Numbered from the stretch's first letter, positions 26,819 to 36,413 are shown. The stretch: 64,000 nt of DNA from Oceanihabitans sp. 2_MG-2023 (GCF_030547245.1 NZ_JAUOQT010000003.1:496001-560000), one strand, 5' to 3'. Numbers and translations: made by a program. The notes: generated by a model from the letters alone, not told the origin.

Positions 26819-28627
26819 ATGGCAGATATAGAAAAAGATATCCTTCGTGGTGGTCAATTTTTAGTGAAAGAAACAAAATGTGAAGATGTTTTTACTCCTG
26901 AAGATTTTTCAGAAGAACAAACTATGATGAAGGAAGCTGTAATGGAATTCAACGAACGTGAAATCATTGCACACAAAGCTAGATTTGAAGCTAAAGATTA
27001 TGCTTTAACAGAAGAAGTTATGCGTAAAGCTGGCGAATTAGGGTTTTTAGGTGTGGCTGTTCCCGAAGCATATGATGGCCTAGGAATGGGATTTGTTTCT
27101 ACAGTATTAACTTGCGATTATATTTCTTCTGGTACTGGTTCTTTTAGTACTGCTTTTGGCGCACATACTGGAATTGGTACCATGCCAATTACTTTATATG
27201 GTACAGAAGAACAAAAAAAGAAATACGTTCCTAAATTAGCTACTGGTGAGTGGTTTGGTGCTTACTGTTTAACAGAACCTGGTGCTGGATCGGATGCCAA
27301 TTCTGGAAAAACTACAGCAGAACTTTCTGCAGATGGTAAATCGTATAAAATTAACGGGCAAAAAATGTGGATCTCTAATGCAGGTTTCTGTAGCTTGATG
27401 ATCGTTTTTGCGCGTATTGAAGACGATAAAAATATTACTGGTTTTATTGTAGAATATGATGGAGAAAACCCAAACGGAATTACTTTAGGTGAAGAAGAGC
27501 ATAAATTAGGTATTCGTGCCTCTTCTACTCGTCAAGTATTCTTTAATGATACAGTTGTTCCTGTAGAAAACATGCTAGCTGGTCGTGGCGAAGGTTTTAA
27601 AATCGCAATGAATGCATTAAATGTTGGTCGTATTAAATTAGCTGCTGCTTGTTTAGATTCCCAACGTCGTGTATTATCCACTGCTGTTAACTATGCGAAT
27701 GAGCGTAAACAATTTAAAACACCTATTGCTGAGTTTGGTGCTATAAAAACAAAATTAGCAGAAATGTCTGCTAGTGCTTATGCTGGAGAATCTGCTACCT
27801 ATAGAGCAGCAAAAAATATTGAGGACAGAATCTCTTTAAGAGTTGCTAGTGGAAATACACACCAAGAAGCGGAGCTTAAAGGTGTTGAAGAATATGCCAT
27901 TGAATGTTCTATCTTAAAAGTTGCTGTATCCGAAGATGTACAAAATTGTGCAGATGAAGGTATTCAAATTTTTGGTGGAATGGGATTCTCTGAAGAAACT
28001 CCTATGGAAGCTGCTTGGAGAGATGCTAGAATTGCTCGTATTTACGAAGGTACTAACGAAATCAATAGAATGTTAACTGTTGGAATGCTTGTTAAAAAAG
28101 CAATGAAAGGACATTTAGATTTATTAGGACCAGCATCTAAAGTACAAGAAGAATTAATGGGAATTCCTTCTTTTGACACACCAGATTATTCTGTTTTATT
28201 TTCAGAAGAAAAAGAAATGATTAAGAAACTGAAAAAGACTTTCTTAATGGTTGCTGGTGGAGCGGTTCAAAAATATGGCCAAAATCTAGAAGATCATCAA
28301 CAGTTACTAATTGCTGCTGCAGATATATTAATTGAAATCTATATGGCAGAATCTGCAATTTTAAGAACAGAGAAAAATGTTAAACGCACTAGCGAAAAAG
28401 AACAGTCTGCTCAAATTGCAATGGCGAAACTATATTTATATCACGCAGTAGATATCGTTGAAGAAAAAGGAAAAGAAAGTATTATTTCTTTTGCTGAAGG
28501 AGACGAACAACGCATGATGCTAATGGGGCTTAAACGTTTTACCAAATATGCAAACTATCCAGATATCGTAGATTTACGTATCGAAATTGCAGAAAAAGTA
28601 AAAGCAGAGAACAAATACTGCTTCTAA
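26819..28627 (+). CDS. Acyl-CoA dehydrogenase, large (about 600-residue) type
   Basis: 602 residues from the ATG at 26819; the frame runs open upstream into fadA but MADIEKDILRGGQFL is the conserved start. Family signatures are CLTEPGAGSDANSGKT (FAD/substrate region), KMWISNAGF, the arginine/FAD segment ERKQFKTPIAEF, and the catalytic glutamate region IYEGTNEINRML. A C-terminal helical extension of about 180 residues puts it with the FadE/VLCAD-like long form found with FadN in Firmicutes and Bacteroidota. It makes the first oxidation of acyl-CoA, passing electrons to ETF. It completes the operon. Confidence 0.93.
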   Translation: MADIEKDILRGGQFLVKETKCEDVFTPEDFSEEQTMMKEAVMEFNEREIIAHKARFEAKDYALTEEVMRKAGELGFLGVAVPEAYDGLGMGFVSTVLTCDYISSGTGSFSTAFGAHTGIGTMPITLYGTEEQKKKYVPKLATGEWFGAYCLTEPGAGSDANSGKTTAELSADGKSYKINGQKMWISNAGFCSLMIVFARIEDDKNITGFIVEYDGENPNGITLGEEEHKLGIRASSTRQVFFNDTVVPVENMLAGRGEGFKIAMNALNVGRIKLAAACLDSQRRVLSTAVNYANERKQFKTPIAEFGAIKTKLAEMSASAYAGESATYRAAKNIEDRISLRVASGNTHQEAELKGVEEYAIECSILKVAVSEDVQNCADEGIQIFGGMGFSEETPMEAAWRDARIARIYEGTNEINRMLTVGMLVKKAMKGHLDLLGPASKVQEELMGIPSFDTPDYSVLFSEEKEMIKKLKKTFLMVAGGAVQKYGQNLEDHQQLLIAAADILIEIYMAESAILRTEKNVKRTSEKEQSAQIAMAKLYLYHAVDIVEEKGKESIISFAEGDEQRMMLMGLKRFTKYANYPDIVDLRIEIAEKVKAENKYCF

Positions 28628-28647
28628 TTATTTAAGACTAATTAGAT

Positions 28648-28680
28648 AAAAGCCACTTCCATTGGAAGTGGCTTTTTTAT
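28648..28680 (+). terminator. Terminator of the beta-oxidation operon
   Basis: A perfect stem of about 13 bp (AAAGCCACTTCCA with TGGAAGTGGCTTT) and a T run, 20 bp past the acyl-CoA dehydrogenase stop. Confidence 0.9.
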
Positions 28681-28706
28681 TTTTATTACTTTAGTAAATA
28701 AAATAC

Positions 28707-29447
28707 ATGAAAAAACACCTATTATTCCTAGTTACTATTATAGTATTTTTAGCCTGTAAACAAGAAATAAATGTAAAACCAGATAATAAAACCACAATAG
28801 TAAAAAAAACTTTAGCGCCCATAATTATAGATGGTAAGACTACAGAAACTATTTGGCAAGAGGTAAATTGGCATAAAATAAACCAAAACTGGCTAGGAGA
28901 TAATTATACAGAAGAAGACTTTAAAGGGCAATACAAATTAACTTGGGATGAAAAAGCACTTTACGCATTAGTTGAAATTCAAGACGATATACTTTACGAC
29001 CAATACAAAGATCCTTTAAAATTATGGTGGGATGATGATTGTGTTGAAGTTTTTATAGATGAAGATAATAGTGGTGGCGAACACCAATACAATCACAATG
29101 CATTTGCATATCATGTTGCTTTAGATGGTAATGTGGTAGATATTGCTCCCGGAGAAATACCAACATTATACAATAATCATGTACAATCCAAAAGAATTAC
29201 AAACGGAAAATCATCTATTTGGGAGCTTAAAATTAATATACACACAGCTGATTTTGTCGATGGAGCACAAAACACTCCAATTACATTACACACGAACAAA
29301 AAGCTTGGTTTTGCTATTGCATATTGCGATAATGATGCTAGCTTAGAACGTGAAAACTTTATAGGATCGGAAATTGTTGAAGGAAAAGATAAAAATAGAG
29401 GCTGGATAGATGCTTCTATTTTTGGAACCTTACTTTTAAAAGGATAA
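28707..29447 (+). CDS. CBM9-like carbohydrate-binding lipoprotein
   Basis: 246 residues. A lipoprotein signal ends at IVFLAC (Cys about 17). The mature part has the CBM9/DOMON-like layout: APIIIDGKTTETIWQEVNW, then YKLTWDEKALYALVEIQDD, then DDDCVEVFIDEDNSGG, and a closing INIHTADF/GWIDASIFGTLLL. In this family the domain binds sugars or heme; no enzyme site is visible. It is 19 bp upstream of an M1 peptidase gene and probably co-transcribed with it, so both may act at the cell envelope. Confidence 0.82.
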   Translation: MKKHLLFLVTIIVFLACKQEINVKPDNKTTIVKKTLAPIIIDGKTTETIWQEVNWHKINQNWLGDNYTEEDFKGQYKLTWDEKALYALVEIQDDILYDQYKDPLKLWWDDDCVEVFIDEDNSGGEHQYNHNAFAYHVALDGNVVDIAPGEIPTLYNNHVQSKRITNGKSSIWELKINIHTADFVDGAQNTPITLHTNKKLGFAIAYCDNDASLERENFIGSEIVEGKDKNRGWIDASIFGTLLLKG

Positions 29448-29466
29448 TTTTAAAAAAATTAAATTC

Positions 29467-31110
29467 ATGAAAAATCTAATTATTATAATTACTTGTTTTA
29501 TAGCTACTTCTTGTTTATCTCAAAAAAAAGAGGGCTTATTTCAATCAGAAAATAACTTCACAAAACAAGATACTTTAAGAGGAAGTATTACTCCAGAACG
29601 TGAATGGTGGGATTTAACTTATTATCATTTAGATATTAAAGTAAATCCAGAAGAAAAAACGATAAGTGGTAAAAACACCATTCAGTATAAAGTTCTAAAA
29701 CAAAACAACAAATTACAAGTAGATTTACAAACTCCTTTACAGATTACCAAAGTAACGCAAAACAATAAAGAATTAGAGATAGAACATGTTGGAAATGCGC
29801 ATTTTATAACTTTAAAAAAAACTCAGAATATTGGCGATGTAAATAGTATTGATGTGTTTTATGAAGGTACACCTAAAGAAGCAGTTCGAGCTCCTTGGGA
29901 TGGTGGTTTTTCATGGAAAAAAGATAATAATGGTAAACATTTTATTGCAACTTCTTGTCAAGGCTTAGGTGCAAGTGTATGGTGGCCAAATAAAGACCAC
30001 ATGTATGACGAAGTAGATAGTATGGATATTAGCGTTACTATTCCTAAAGATTTAATGAATGTTTCAAATGGAAGACTGCAAAGCATTGTTGCTAATAAAG
30101 ATGAAACTATTACTACACATTGGCATGTAGCAAATCCCATTAATAATTATGGTGTAAATGTAAACATTGGTGATTATGTGAATTTTTCGGAAGTATACAA
30201 AGGTGAAAATGGTGACTTAGATATGAATTATTATGTACTTCGTGATAATCTTGAAATAGCAAAAGAACATTTTAAAGATGCTCCAAAAATGATGAAAGCC
30301 TTCGAGCATTGGTTTGGACCATATCCGTTTTACGAAGATAGCTTCAAATTAGTAGAAGTGCCTTATCTTGGGATGGAACACCAAAGTTCTGTTACCTATG
30401 GAAATAAGTATAAAAAAGGCTATTTAGGTAGAGATTTATCTGGAACTGGAGAAGGTTTAAAATTTGATTTTATCATCATTCATGAAGCTGGTCACGAGTG
30501 GTTTGCAAATAACATTACTAATGTAGACATTGCAGATATGTGGATTCATGAAAGCTTTACGAACTATTCGGAAAACTTATTTTTAGATTATTATTATGGT
30601 AAAGAATCTTCAGCTAAATATGTTATAGGAACTAGAAAAGGCATTAGAAATGATAAACCTATTATTGGTGAATACAACGTAAATCATGAAGGTTCTGGAG
30701 ACATGTATAATAAAGGAGGGAATATGCTTCATACTTTACGTCAGCTTATAGAAGATGATGAAAAATGGAGACAAATTCTTCGCGGTTTAAACAAAACCTT
30801 TTATCACCAAACTGTTACCACACAACAAATTGAAAATTATATTAGCAAGCAATCTGGAATAGATTTAACTGCATTTTTCAACCAATATTTAAGAGATATA
30901 CGAATTCCTACGTTAGAATATGAAATTAAAAACAACCAGCTTAAATATAGATGGACCAATATTGTTACAGATTTCGATATGCCTATTCAAGTTACTATAG
31001 AAGATAAAGAACAATGGATTTTTCCAAATAATGAATGGAAAGAAATGACTATTAAAAGTAAAAACATTCAAATAGACGAAGATTTTTACATAGAAACAGT
31101 TAAGCTTTAA
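29467..31110 (+). CDS. M1-family zinc metallopeptidase, lipoprotein
   Basis: 547 residues. Lipoprotein signal ending ATSC. The N-terminal beta-domain includes YYHLDIKVNPEEKTISGKNTIQY. The substrate-recognition motif is GMEHQSS (in place of the usual GAMEN form). The zinc site is HEAGHEWF (His339, Glu340, His343) with the third ligand Glu362 in WIHESFTNYSE, the usual HExxH-x18-E spacing. It is shorter than aminopeptidase N because the C-terminal helical domain is reduced. It should trim peptides at the envelope. It lies in one run with the CBM9-like and YdeI-family genes. Confidence 0.92.
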   Translation: MKNLIIIITCFIATSCLSQKKEGLFQSENNFTKQDTLRGSITPEREWWDLTYYHLDIKVNPEEKTISGKNTIQYKVLKQNNKLQVDLQTPLQITKVTQNNKELEIEHVGNAHFITLKKTQNIGDVNSIDVFYEGTPKEAVRAPWDGGFSWKKDNNGKHFIATSCQGLGASVWWPNKDHMYDEVDSMDISVTIPKDLMNVSNGRLQSIVANKDETITTHWHVANPINNYGVNVNIGDYVNFSEVYKGENGDLDMNYYVLRDNLEIAKEHFKDAPKMMKAFEHWFGPYPFYEDSFKLVEVPYLGMEHQSSVTYGNKYKKGYLGRDLSGTGEGLKFDFIIIHEAGHEWFANNITNVDIADMWIHESFTNYSENLFLDYYYGKESSAKYVIGTRKGIRNDKPIIGEYNVNHEGSGDMYNKGGNMLHTLRQLIEDDEKWRQILRGLNKTFYHQTVTTQQIENYISKQSGIDLTAFFNQYLRDIRIPTLEYEIKNNQLKYRWTNIVTDFDMPIQVTIEDKEQWIFPNNEWKEMTIKSKNIQIDEDFYIETVKL

Positions 31111-31115
31111 CACCA

Positions 31116-31688
31116 ATGGAATTAGAAGAATTATACTTTAAATCTGATACAGAATGGCGAGAATGGCTACACATAAATCACAATAGTGATAAAGGTATCT
31201 ACCTCATCTTTTACAAAGTAGATCATAAAAACGAAAGTATGCGATGGGAAGAAGCCGTTAGAGTTGCTTTATGTTATGGTTGGATTGATTCTACTGTAAA
31301 AAGTTTAGGTAACGGAAAACGAAGACAATACTTCTGCAAAAGAAATCCTAAAAGTATTTGGAGCGCATTAAACAAAAGGCACATTAAAGAGTTAATAGCT
31401 AAAGATTTAATGCATCCAAAGGGTATAGAAATTATTGAAGTAGGTAAGAAAAACGGAAGTTGGACTGCTTTAGATGCTGTAGAAAAAGGCATTATTCCGG
31501 ATGCATTGCAACTTGCTTTTAATAAAAACCCTAAAGCTTTTGAAAACTACAACAACTTTGCGCCTTCCTACAGGAAAAGCTATTTATATTGGCTACAACA
31601 AGCAAAACGTGAAGCGACTAAACAGAAAAGAATTATAGAGATTATTAAACTCTGCGAAGCGAATATTAAATCTAGAAATACTCGCTAA
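31116..31688 (+). CDS. YdeI/OmpD-associated family protein
   Basis: 190 residues starting 5 bp after the M1 peptidase stop. Conserved segments include EWREWLHINHNSDKGIYL, the WEEAVRVALCYGWIDS block, the RKNPKSIWSALNK-like block and FNNFAPSYRKSYLYWLQQAKR with its C-terminal basic helix. This family covers YdeI of Escherichia coli and Bacillus and flavobacterial bacteriocin-resistance annotated proteins; biochemical function is not settled. It is cytoplasmic by composition. Confidence 0.85.
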   Translation: MELEELYFKSDTEWREWLHINHNSDKGIYLIFYKVDHKNESMRWEEAVRVALCYGWIDSTVKSLGNGKRRQYFCKRNPKSIWSALNKRHIKELIAKDLMHPKGIEIIEVGKKNGSWTALDAVEKGIIPDALQLAFNKNPKAFENYNNFAPSYRKSYLYWLQQAKREATKQKRIIEIIKLCEANIKSRNTR

Positions 31689-31746
31689 TAATCTTATTAT
31701 TTGAAAGGCTTCTTATTTTTTTCGACTGAATAGAAAATTGTTTAAA

Positions 31747-32958
31747 ATGAATATTCAAAAAGTCAATTTCACAAACGCAGAAGGTCAAAAATTAATTGGT
31801 AGATTAGAACTTCCGGTAAACCAGCATCCGCATAACTTTGCCATATTTGCACATTGTTTTACTTGTAATAAAAATCTATCTGCAGTAAAAAATATTACGC
31901 GAGAGTTAACTGCTAACGGATTTGGAGTATTACGTTTTGATTTTACTGGATTAGGAGAGAGTGAAGGTGATTTTGAAAATACTAATTTTTCAGGTAATGT
32001 AGAAGATTTAATTAATGCTTCAAATTATTTAAAAGAAAATCATACTGCTCCTACTCTATTAATAGGGCATTCTTTAGGTGGAGCTGCTGTTATTTTTGCG
32101 GCATCTAAAATAGAATCTGTAAAAGCGGTTGCAACAATTGGCGCCCCTTCTAACCCAAAACACGTGCAACATTTAATTCAAAATAGTGTAGAAGAAATTA
32201 AAACTACAGGTAAAGCACATGTAAATATTGGAGGAAGAGCATTCACCATAAAAAAACAATTTTTAGACGATATTGAAACAAAATCATTACCAGATGTAGC
32301 ACAAAATTTACGTAAAGCATTATTGGTAATGCATTCACCTCAAGATGCAACCGTTGGTATTGCTAATGCAGAAGAAATCTATGTAGCAGCTAGACATCCA
32401 AAAAGTTTTGTGACACTAGATGGAGCAGATCATTTATTAATGAAAAAAGAAGATTCTATTTACGTTGGAAGCGTAATTGCTACTTGGGCAAAACGTTATA
32501 TTTCACTACCAAAAAAGGAAACGCTTTCCACTTCTCATCAAGCAGTTGCTAGTTTAGATGCAGATGAAGGTTTTACCACACAAATGACAGTGGGAAATCA
32601 CACTATGCTAGCAGACGAGCCAACAAGTTATGGCGGAAACGACTTTGGTCCATCTCCTTACGAATTTGTTTCGGCAGGATTATCGGCTTGTACAGCAATG
32701 ACTGTTCAAATGTACACCAAAAGAAAAGGTTGGGATTTACAAAATATTAAAGTTCATACTTCACATACAAAAGCAACAAAGCAAATTGTTGAAAATGGTG
32801 AAAACAAAGAAATTAAAGTAGACACTTTTAATAGAGAGATTAAACTAGAAGGAAATTTAGACGAAAAGCAAATACAACGTATGCTTCAAATTGCAGATAA
32901 ATGTCCTGTACATAAAACATTGCATAGTGATATAGAAGTGGTTACTAAGCTTGTATAA
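31747..32958 (+). CDS. Alpha/beta hydrolase fused to an OsmC-like peroxiredoxin domain
   Basis: 403 residues from the ATG at 31747 (an upstream TTG at 31738 is in frame but unlikely). The N-terminal hydrolase (about 1-255) has FAHCFTCNKN, the nucleophile elbow GHSLGGAA and the late His in DGADHLL. The C-terminal OsmC/Ohr domain (about 265-403) has the two reactive cysteines in AGLSACTAMTVQMY and DKCPVHKTL. OsmC domains reduce organic hydroperoxides using these cysteines. The fusion is a known family but the joint substrate is unknown; hydrolysis of an oxidised ester followed by peroxide reduction would be one reading. Confidence 0.92.
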   Translation: MNIQKVNFTNAEGQKLIGRLELPVNQHPHNFAIFAHCFTCNKNLSAVKNITRELTANGFGVLRFDFTGLGESEGDFENTNFSGNVEDLINASNYLKENHTAPTLLIGHSLGGAAVIFAASKIESVKAVATIGAPSNPKHVQHLIQNSVEEIKTTGKAHVNIGGRAFTIKKQFLDDIETKSLPDVAQNLRKALLVMHSPQDATVGIANAEEIYVAARHPKSFVTLDGADHLLMKKEDSIYVGSVIATWAKRYISLPKKETLSTSHQAVASLDADEGFTTQMTVGNHTMLADEPTSYGGNDFGPSPYEFVSAGLSACTAMTVQMYTKRKGWDLQNIKVHTSHTKATKQIVENGENKEIKVDTFNREIKLEGNLDEKQIQRMLQIADKCPVHKTLHSDIEVVTKLV

Positions 32959-32965
32959 ATAAAAA

Positions 32966-33000
32966 ACGCATCCATAGTATTGGAAGCGCTTATTATTTAT
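32966..33000. terminator. Imperfect hairpin between convergent genes
   Basis: CGCATCCA and TGGAAGCG form an 8-bp stem with one mismatch and a short loop, with AAAA before and T-rich sequence after. It sits between the OsmC-fusion gene (+) and the MoxR gene (-). Confidence 0.5.
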
Positions 33001-33014
33001 AATTTACTGGATGG

Positions 33015-34481
33015 TTATAATCCACTAATATAACTTCCGTAAGGGTCTTTAAACTGGATGCCTTCAGTAAATCTATATTTACTCAACAGCTTATATTCTA
33101 CCAAAGCCCAAAGCACAAATTCTTTTACAAAATAACTTTCCTCTTTAGATAATTTTGGTTGATGTTCTGCTAATAGATCATCTAAAGGTGAAACAGCATC
33201 TAACAAACTCTTATACTCCTTATCTCGCAAACCATCTAATAATTCAAAACCTTCTGAAGCATTAAAAAACCAAGATACAATAGCATCATAAGGACTTTCC
33301 TCTTCTTGTTTTTTCAACTTTTCTATCTTCGGAAAAAACTCAGGAAACAAGCTTTTAACTGCTTCCCCAATTAAGTTATATGCTACTTGAGCTGCCCCTT
33401 CTTGTTCTCCTTCATATACCAATTCTACTTTACCTGTTATTGCAGGAATAATTCCTAAAAAGTCTGATAGGCGAATGGTTGTTTTAGCATCATCAGACTT
33501 TAAAGCACGCAATTCTGCAGCACTCAATAAATTTTCAAAAGCAGTAATACTAAGACGTGCACTTACACCACTTTTCTCGTCTATAAAGTCGCTATCACGA
33601 GCTTCAAAAACAATTTGCTCTAATAAATCTTTAGCTAATTCTGGTACGTGAATACTTTCTTTTTGACGACCATCCGACTTTGCTTCTTGTTGTGTAATGG
33701 TTTTTGCGGTTTCAATATCTGTAGGATAATGCGTTAATATTTGCGATCCAATTCTATCTTTTAAAGGCGTAACAATACTTCCTCTATTGGTATAATCTTC
33801 TGGATTTGCAGTAAATATAAACTGCATATCTAAAGGTAAACGTAATTTAAACCCACGAATTTGAATATCTCCTTCTTGCAAAATATTAAACAAAGCCACT
33901 TGAATTCTAGCCTGTAAATCTGGTAATTCATTAATTACAAAAATACAACGGTTTGCACGAGGAATCATTCCATAATGAATAACACGATCGTCTGCATAAC
34001 TTAGTTTTAAATTCGCAGCTTTTATAGGATCTACATCTCCAATAATATCTGCAACGGTAACATCTGGTGTGGCTAATTTTTCGGCAAAACGTTCGCTTCT
34101 ATGCATCCAGATAATTGGTGTGTCGTCCCCTTTTTCTGCAATTAATTCTGTTGCAAAACGAGATATTGGCTGTAACGGATCGTCATTAATTTCTGAACCT
34201 TCTATTACTGGAATATATTCATCTAACAAATTAAGCATCAAACGTGCTAAACGTGTTTTTGCTTGTCCGCGTAATCCTAAAAAATTAATATTATGTCTCG
34301 ACAAAATAGCGCGTTCTAATTCTGGAATTACAGTATTTTCATAACCATGAACACCTTCAAAAACAGTTGTTTTATTCTTTATTTTTTCAATTAAATTATC
34401 TCTTAATTCGTCTTTTATAGATTTACTTTTATATTCCGCTTTTTTTAATTCGCTTAAAGTTTTTATATTTTTTATTTCCAT
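33015..34481 (-). CDS. MoxR/ChlI-like AAA ATPase
   Basis: 488 residues from the ATG at 34481; an open in-frame upstream start at 34526 (MKRLNHF) is less likely. The Walker A is GLRGQAKT. The Walker B position reads IFVINELPDL, with Asn-Glu in place of Asp-Glu. LQARIQVALFNILQEGDIQIRG and the sensor-1 FTANPEDYTNRG are typical of the MoxR and magnesium-chelatase I clade. A helical lid and a C-terminal domain of about 150 residues follow. It is next to a VWA protein gene 73 bp downstream on the same strand, the usual chaperone-like AAA+VWA pair that remodels or inserts metals into a target complex. The target is unknown. Confidence 0.88.
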   Translation of the reverse strand: MEIKNIKTLSELKKAEYKSKSIKDELRDNLIEKIKNKTTVFEGVHGYENTVIPELERAILSRHNINFLGLRGQAKTRLARLMLNLLDEYIPVIEGSEINDDPLQPISRFATELIAEKGDDTPIIWMHRSERFAEKLATPDVTVADIIGDVDPIKAANLKLSYADDRVIHYGMIPRANRCIFVINELPDLQARIQVALFNILQEGDIQIRGFKLRLPLDMQFIFTANPEDYTNRGSIVTPLKDRIGSQILTHYPTDIETAKTITQQEAKSDGRQKESIHVPELAKDLLEQIVFEARDSDFIDEKSGVSARLSITAFENLLSAAELRALKSDDAKTTIRLSDFLGIIPAITGKVELVYEGEQEGAAQVAYNLIGEAVKSLFPEFFPKIEKLKKQEEESPYDAIVSWFFNASEGFELLDGLRDKEYKSLLDAVSPLDDLLAEHQPKLSKEESYFVKEFVLWALVEYKLLSKYRFTEGIQFKDPYGSYISGL

Positions 34482-34553
34482 AGTTTTTTTAAAATCTTTT
34501 TCATTGAAGTGATTCAACCTTTTCACTTATAGCTTTACACTTTTAACTTATTT

Positions 34554-35681
34554 CTATCCTTTAATTCTTTTTTTTCTGTTTGTTTCGTAATCTTCAAAAA
34601 TCATTTCACCTAAACCTTTTAATCCTGTATAAAATGCTTTTCCTTGGTTTGCCTTAGTAAACTCTTCAACAAATTGCATTAAATAAGGATCTTGTGCAAT
34701 CATGAAAGTAGTAATAGGAATGTGTAATTTTCTAGCCTGTTGTGCTTGGGCATAACATTTATTGGTGATATACGGATTTAAACCATTACTGTCTTTATAA
34801 TAAGTTCCGTCCGGCAAGCGCAAACAACTTGGTTTCCCATCGGTTATCATAAAAATTTGTTTGTTGGTGTTTCGTTTACGTCGTAATAAATCCATAGCCA
34901 ACTTTAATCCTGCAACAGTATTTGTATGATAAGGGCCAACATTTAGATATGGTAAATCTTTAATTTTAATTGGCCAAGCATCGTTACCAAAAACTAAAAT
35001 ATCTAATGTGTCTTTTGGGTAGCGTGTGGTAATTAATTCGGCTAAAGCCATCGCAACTTTTTTGGCAGGTGTAATTCTATCCTCTCCATAGAGAATCATA
35101 CTGTGGCTAATATCTATCATCAACACCGTGCTCATTTGTGATTTGTGTGTAGTTTCTTCAACCACTAGATCATCTTCGGTAAGATTAAAATTGCCTATTC
35201 CATGATTTATTTGGGCATTTCTTAGGCTTTCGGTTATAGAGACTTTATCCAAACTATCTCCAAATTGATAATTTCTAAAATCGCCTGTATGTTCATCTCC
35301 TATTCCTGTCCCCTTACTTTTATGATTCCCTGCACCACTTCGTTTTATGTTACCAAAAATTTGATCTAATGCAGACTGCCTAATGGCACGTTCCGTTTTT
35401 GCAGTAATGGCATTGCCTTTTTTTCCATCTGGTTTCATCTCTTCTCGAATATAACCTTTTGCTTTAAGGTCTTCAATAAAGTCATCAATGGTATATTCTG
35501 GAGTCGTTAACTCATATTCTTTATCTAAGTCACGAAGCCAACTTATAGCTTCATCAAAATCACCAGAAGTATGTGTAATTAACTCTTTAAATATATCGAA
35601 AAGCTTTTCGAAAGGAGATTGTGAAGGAGCTTCGTAAGTTTTAAACACGAAGCCTTTTTTGTGTATACTTTCTTTTTTCAT
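34554..35681 (-). CDS. VWA-domain protein, partner of the MoxR ATPase
   Basis: 375 residues from the ATG at 35681; an upstream ATG (35699) adds six residues. The C-terminal von Willebrand A domain (about 185-370) has a full MIDAS: DISHSM, a threonine in the YHTNTVAGLKLA segment, and MITDGKPS. The N-terminal 180 residues are charged and helical, with an arginine/lysine and glycine-rich link (GNHKSKGTGIGDEHTGDF). It should bind a metal-coordinated ligand and be driven by the adjacent ATPase. It precedes the ATPase in transcription order and lies 37 bp after the Fnr-family gene's stop, so the three may be co-transcribed. Confidence 0.88.
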   Translation of the reverse strand: MKKESIHKKGFVFKTYEAPSQSPFEKLFDIFKELITHTSGDFDEAISWLRDLDKEYELTTPEYTIDDFIEDLKAKGYIREEMKPDGKKGNAITAKTERAIRQSALDQIFGNIKRSGAGNHKSKGTGIGDEHTGDFRNYQFGDSLDKVSITESLRNAQINHGIGNFNLTEDDLVVEETTHKSQMSTVLMIDISHSMILYGEDRITPAKKVAMALAELITTRYPKDTLDILVFGNDAWPIKIKDLPYLNVGPYHTNTVAGLKLAMDLLRRKRNTNKQIFMITDGKPSCLRLPDGTYYKDSNGLNPYITNKCYAQAQQARKLHIPITTFMIAQDPYLMQFVEEFTKANQGKAFYTGLKGLGEMIFEDYETNRKKRIKG

Positions 35682-35735
35682 AGCTGTATAAAAATACAAC
35701 TAATTCCATTTAATTTTTATAAAATTTTTATAAAA

Positions 35736-36413
35736 CTATTCTACTTTTTTTAAAGCTTCCATATCTACAATTTTAATATGTTTACCTTCAGTAGCTATAA
35801 GTCCATCTTTTTTAAATTGGGATAGAATTCGTATTGCAGACTCTGTTGCTGTACCAACCAAATTAGCATAGTCATCTCTAGAAAAATGAATAGATAAAAA
35901 GCCCTTTTCATTTTCTCCAAAGTTTTCAAACATGTAAATTAGAATTTCGGCTATTCTGTTTTTAACAGATTTTTGCGCCATATTTACTATAATGTTGTCT
36001 GAATCCCTTAAATCATTAGCCATTTGCTCTAACATAGAATGACAAAAATCTGGGTTCTTACTTAAATCATCTACAACTTCTCGTTTAGGAATGAAACAAA
36101 CTTCCATATCATTAAGTGCAACTGCACTTAAATTTGCAGATTCATTACCTATTAAAGAACGCTGTCCTAATAAGTCTCCTTTTACAACCAATTTTACAAT
36201 TTGATCTCTTCCGTTTGGGCTTAATTTAGATAACTTACAAATACCTTCTTTAATACAGTAAATTCCATTTATCATTTCACCTTCTTCAAAAATAGTTTCT
36301 CCCTTTTTTATCGTTTTAGAAGTTTTACAGTTAGAAACTCTAACTAATTCTTCTTTAGATAAACTTTTTAAAGCATTAAACTGCCTAACAATACACTGAT
36401 CGCAACTACTCAT
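35736..36413 (-). CDS. Crp/Fnr-family regulator, likely controller of the respiration island
   Basis: 225 residues. The N-terminus is MSSCDQCIVRQF, a CxxC start like Fnr, followed by a cyclic-nucleotide-type barrel (about 20-130) and a dimer helix. The C-terminal helix-turn-helix (about 165-215) has the recognition helix GTATESAIRILSQF. Cys at 4, 7, 29, 53, 59 and 110 could hold an iron-sulfur cluster, but spacing differs from Escherichia coli Fnr (20, 23, 29, 122): the third early Cys is missing. In the recognition helix the Glu and Arg that read TGA are kept while the Ser that specifies TTGA in Fnr is replaced. Divergent from ccoI, 38 bp from the shared site at 36452-36463. It is the obvious candidate for the six sites below. 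Confidence 0.85.
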   Translation of the reverse strand: MSSCDQCIVRQFNALKSLSKEELVRVSNCKTSKTIKKGETIFEEGEMINGIYCIKEGICKLSKLSPNGRDQIVKLVVKGDLLGQRSLIGNESANLSAVALNDMEVCFIPKREVVDDLSKNPDFCHSMLEQMANDLRDSDNIIVNMAQKSVKNRIAEILIYMFENFGENEKGFLSIHFSRDDYANLVGTATESAIRILSQFKKDGLIATEGKHIKIVDMEALKKVE

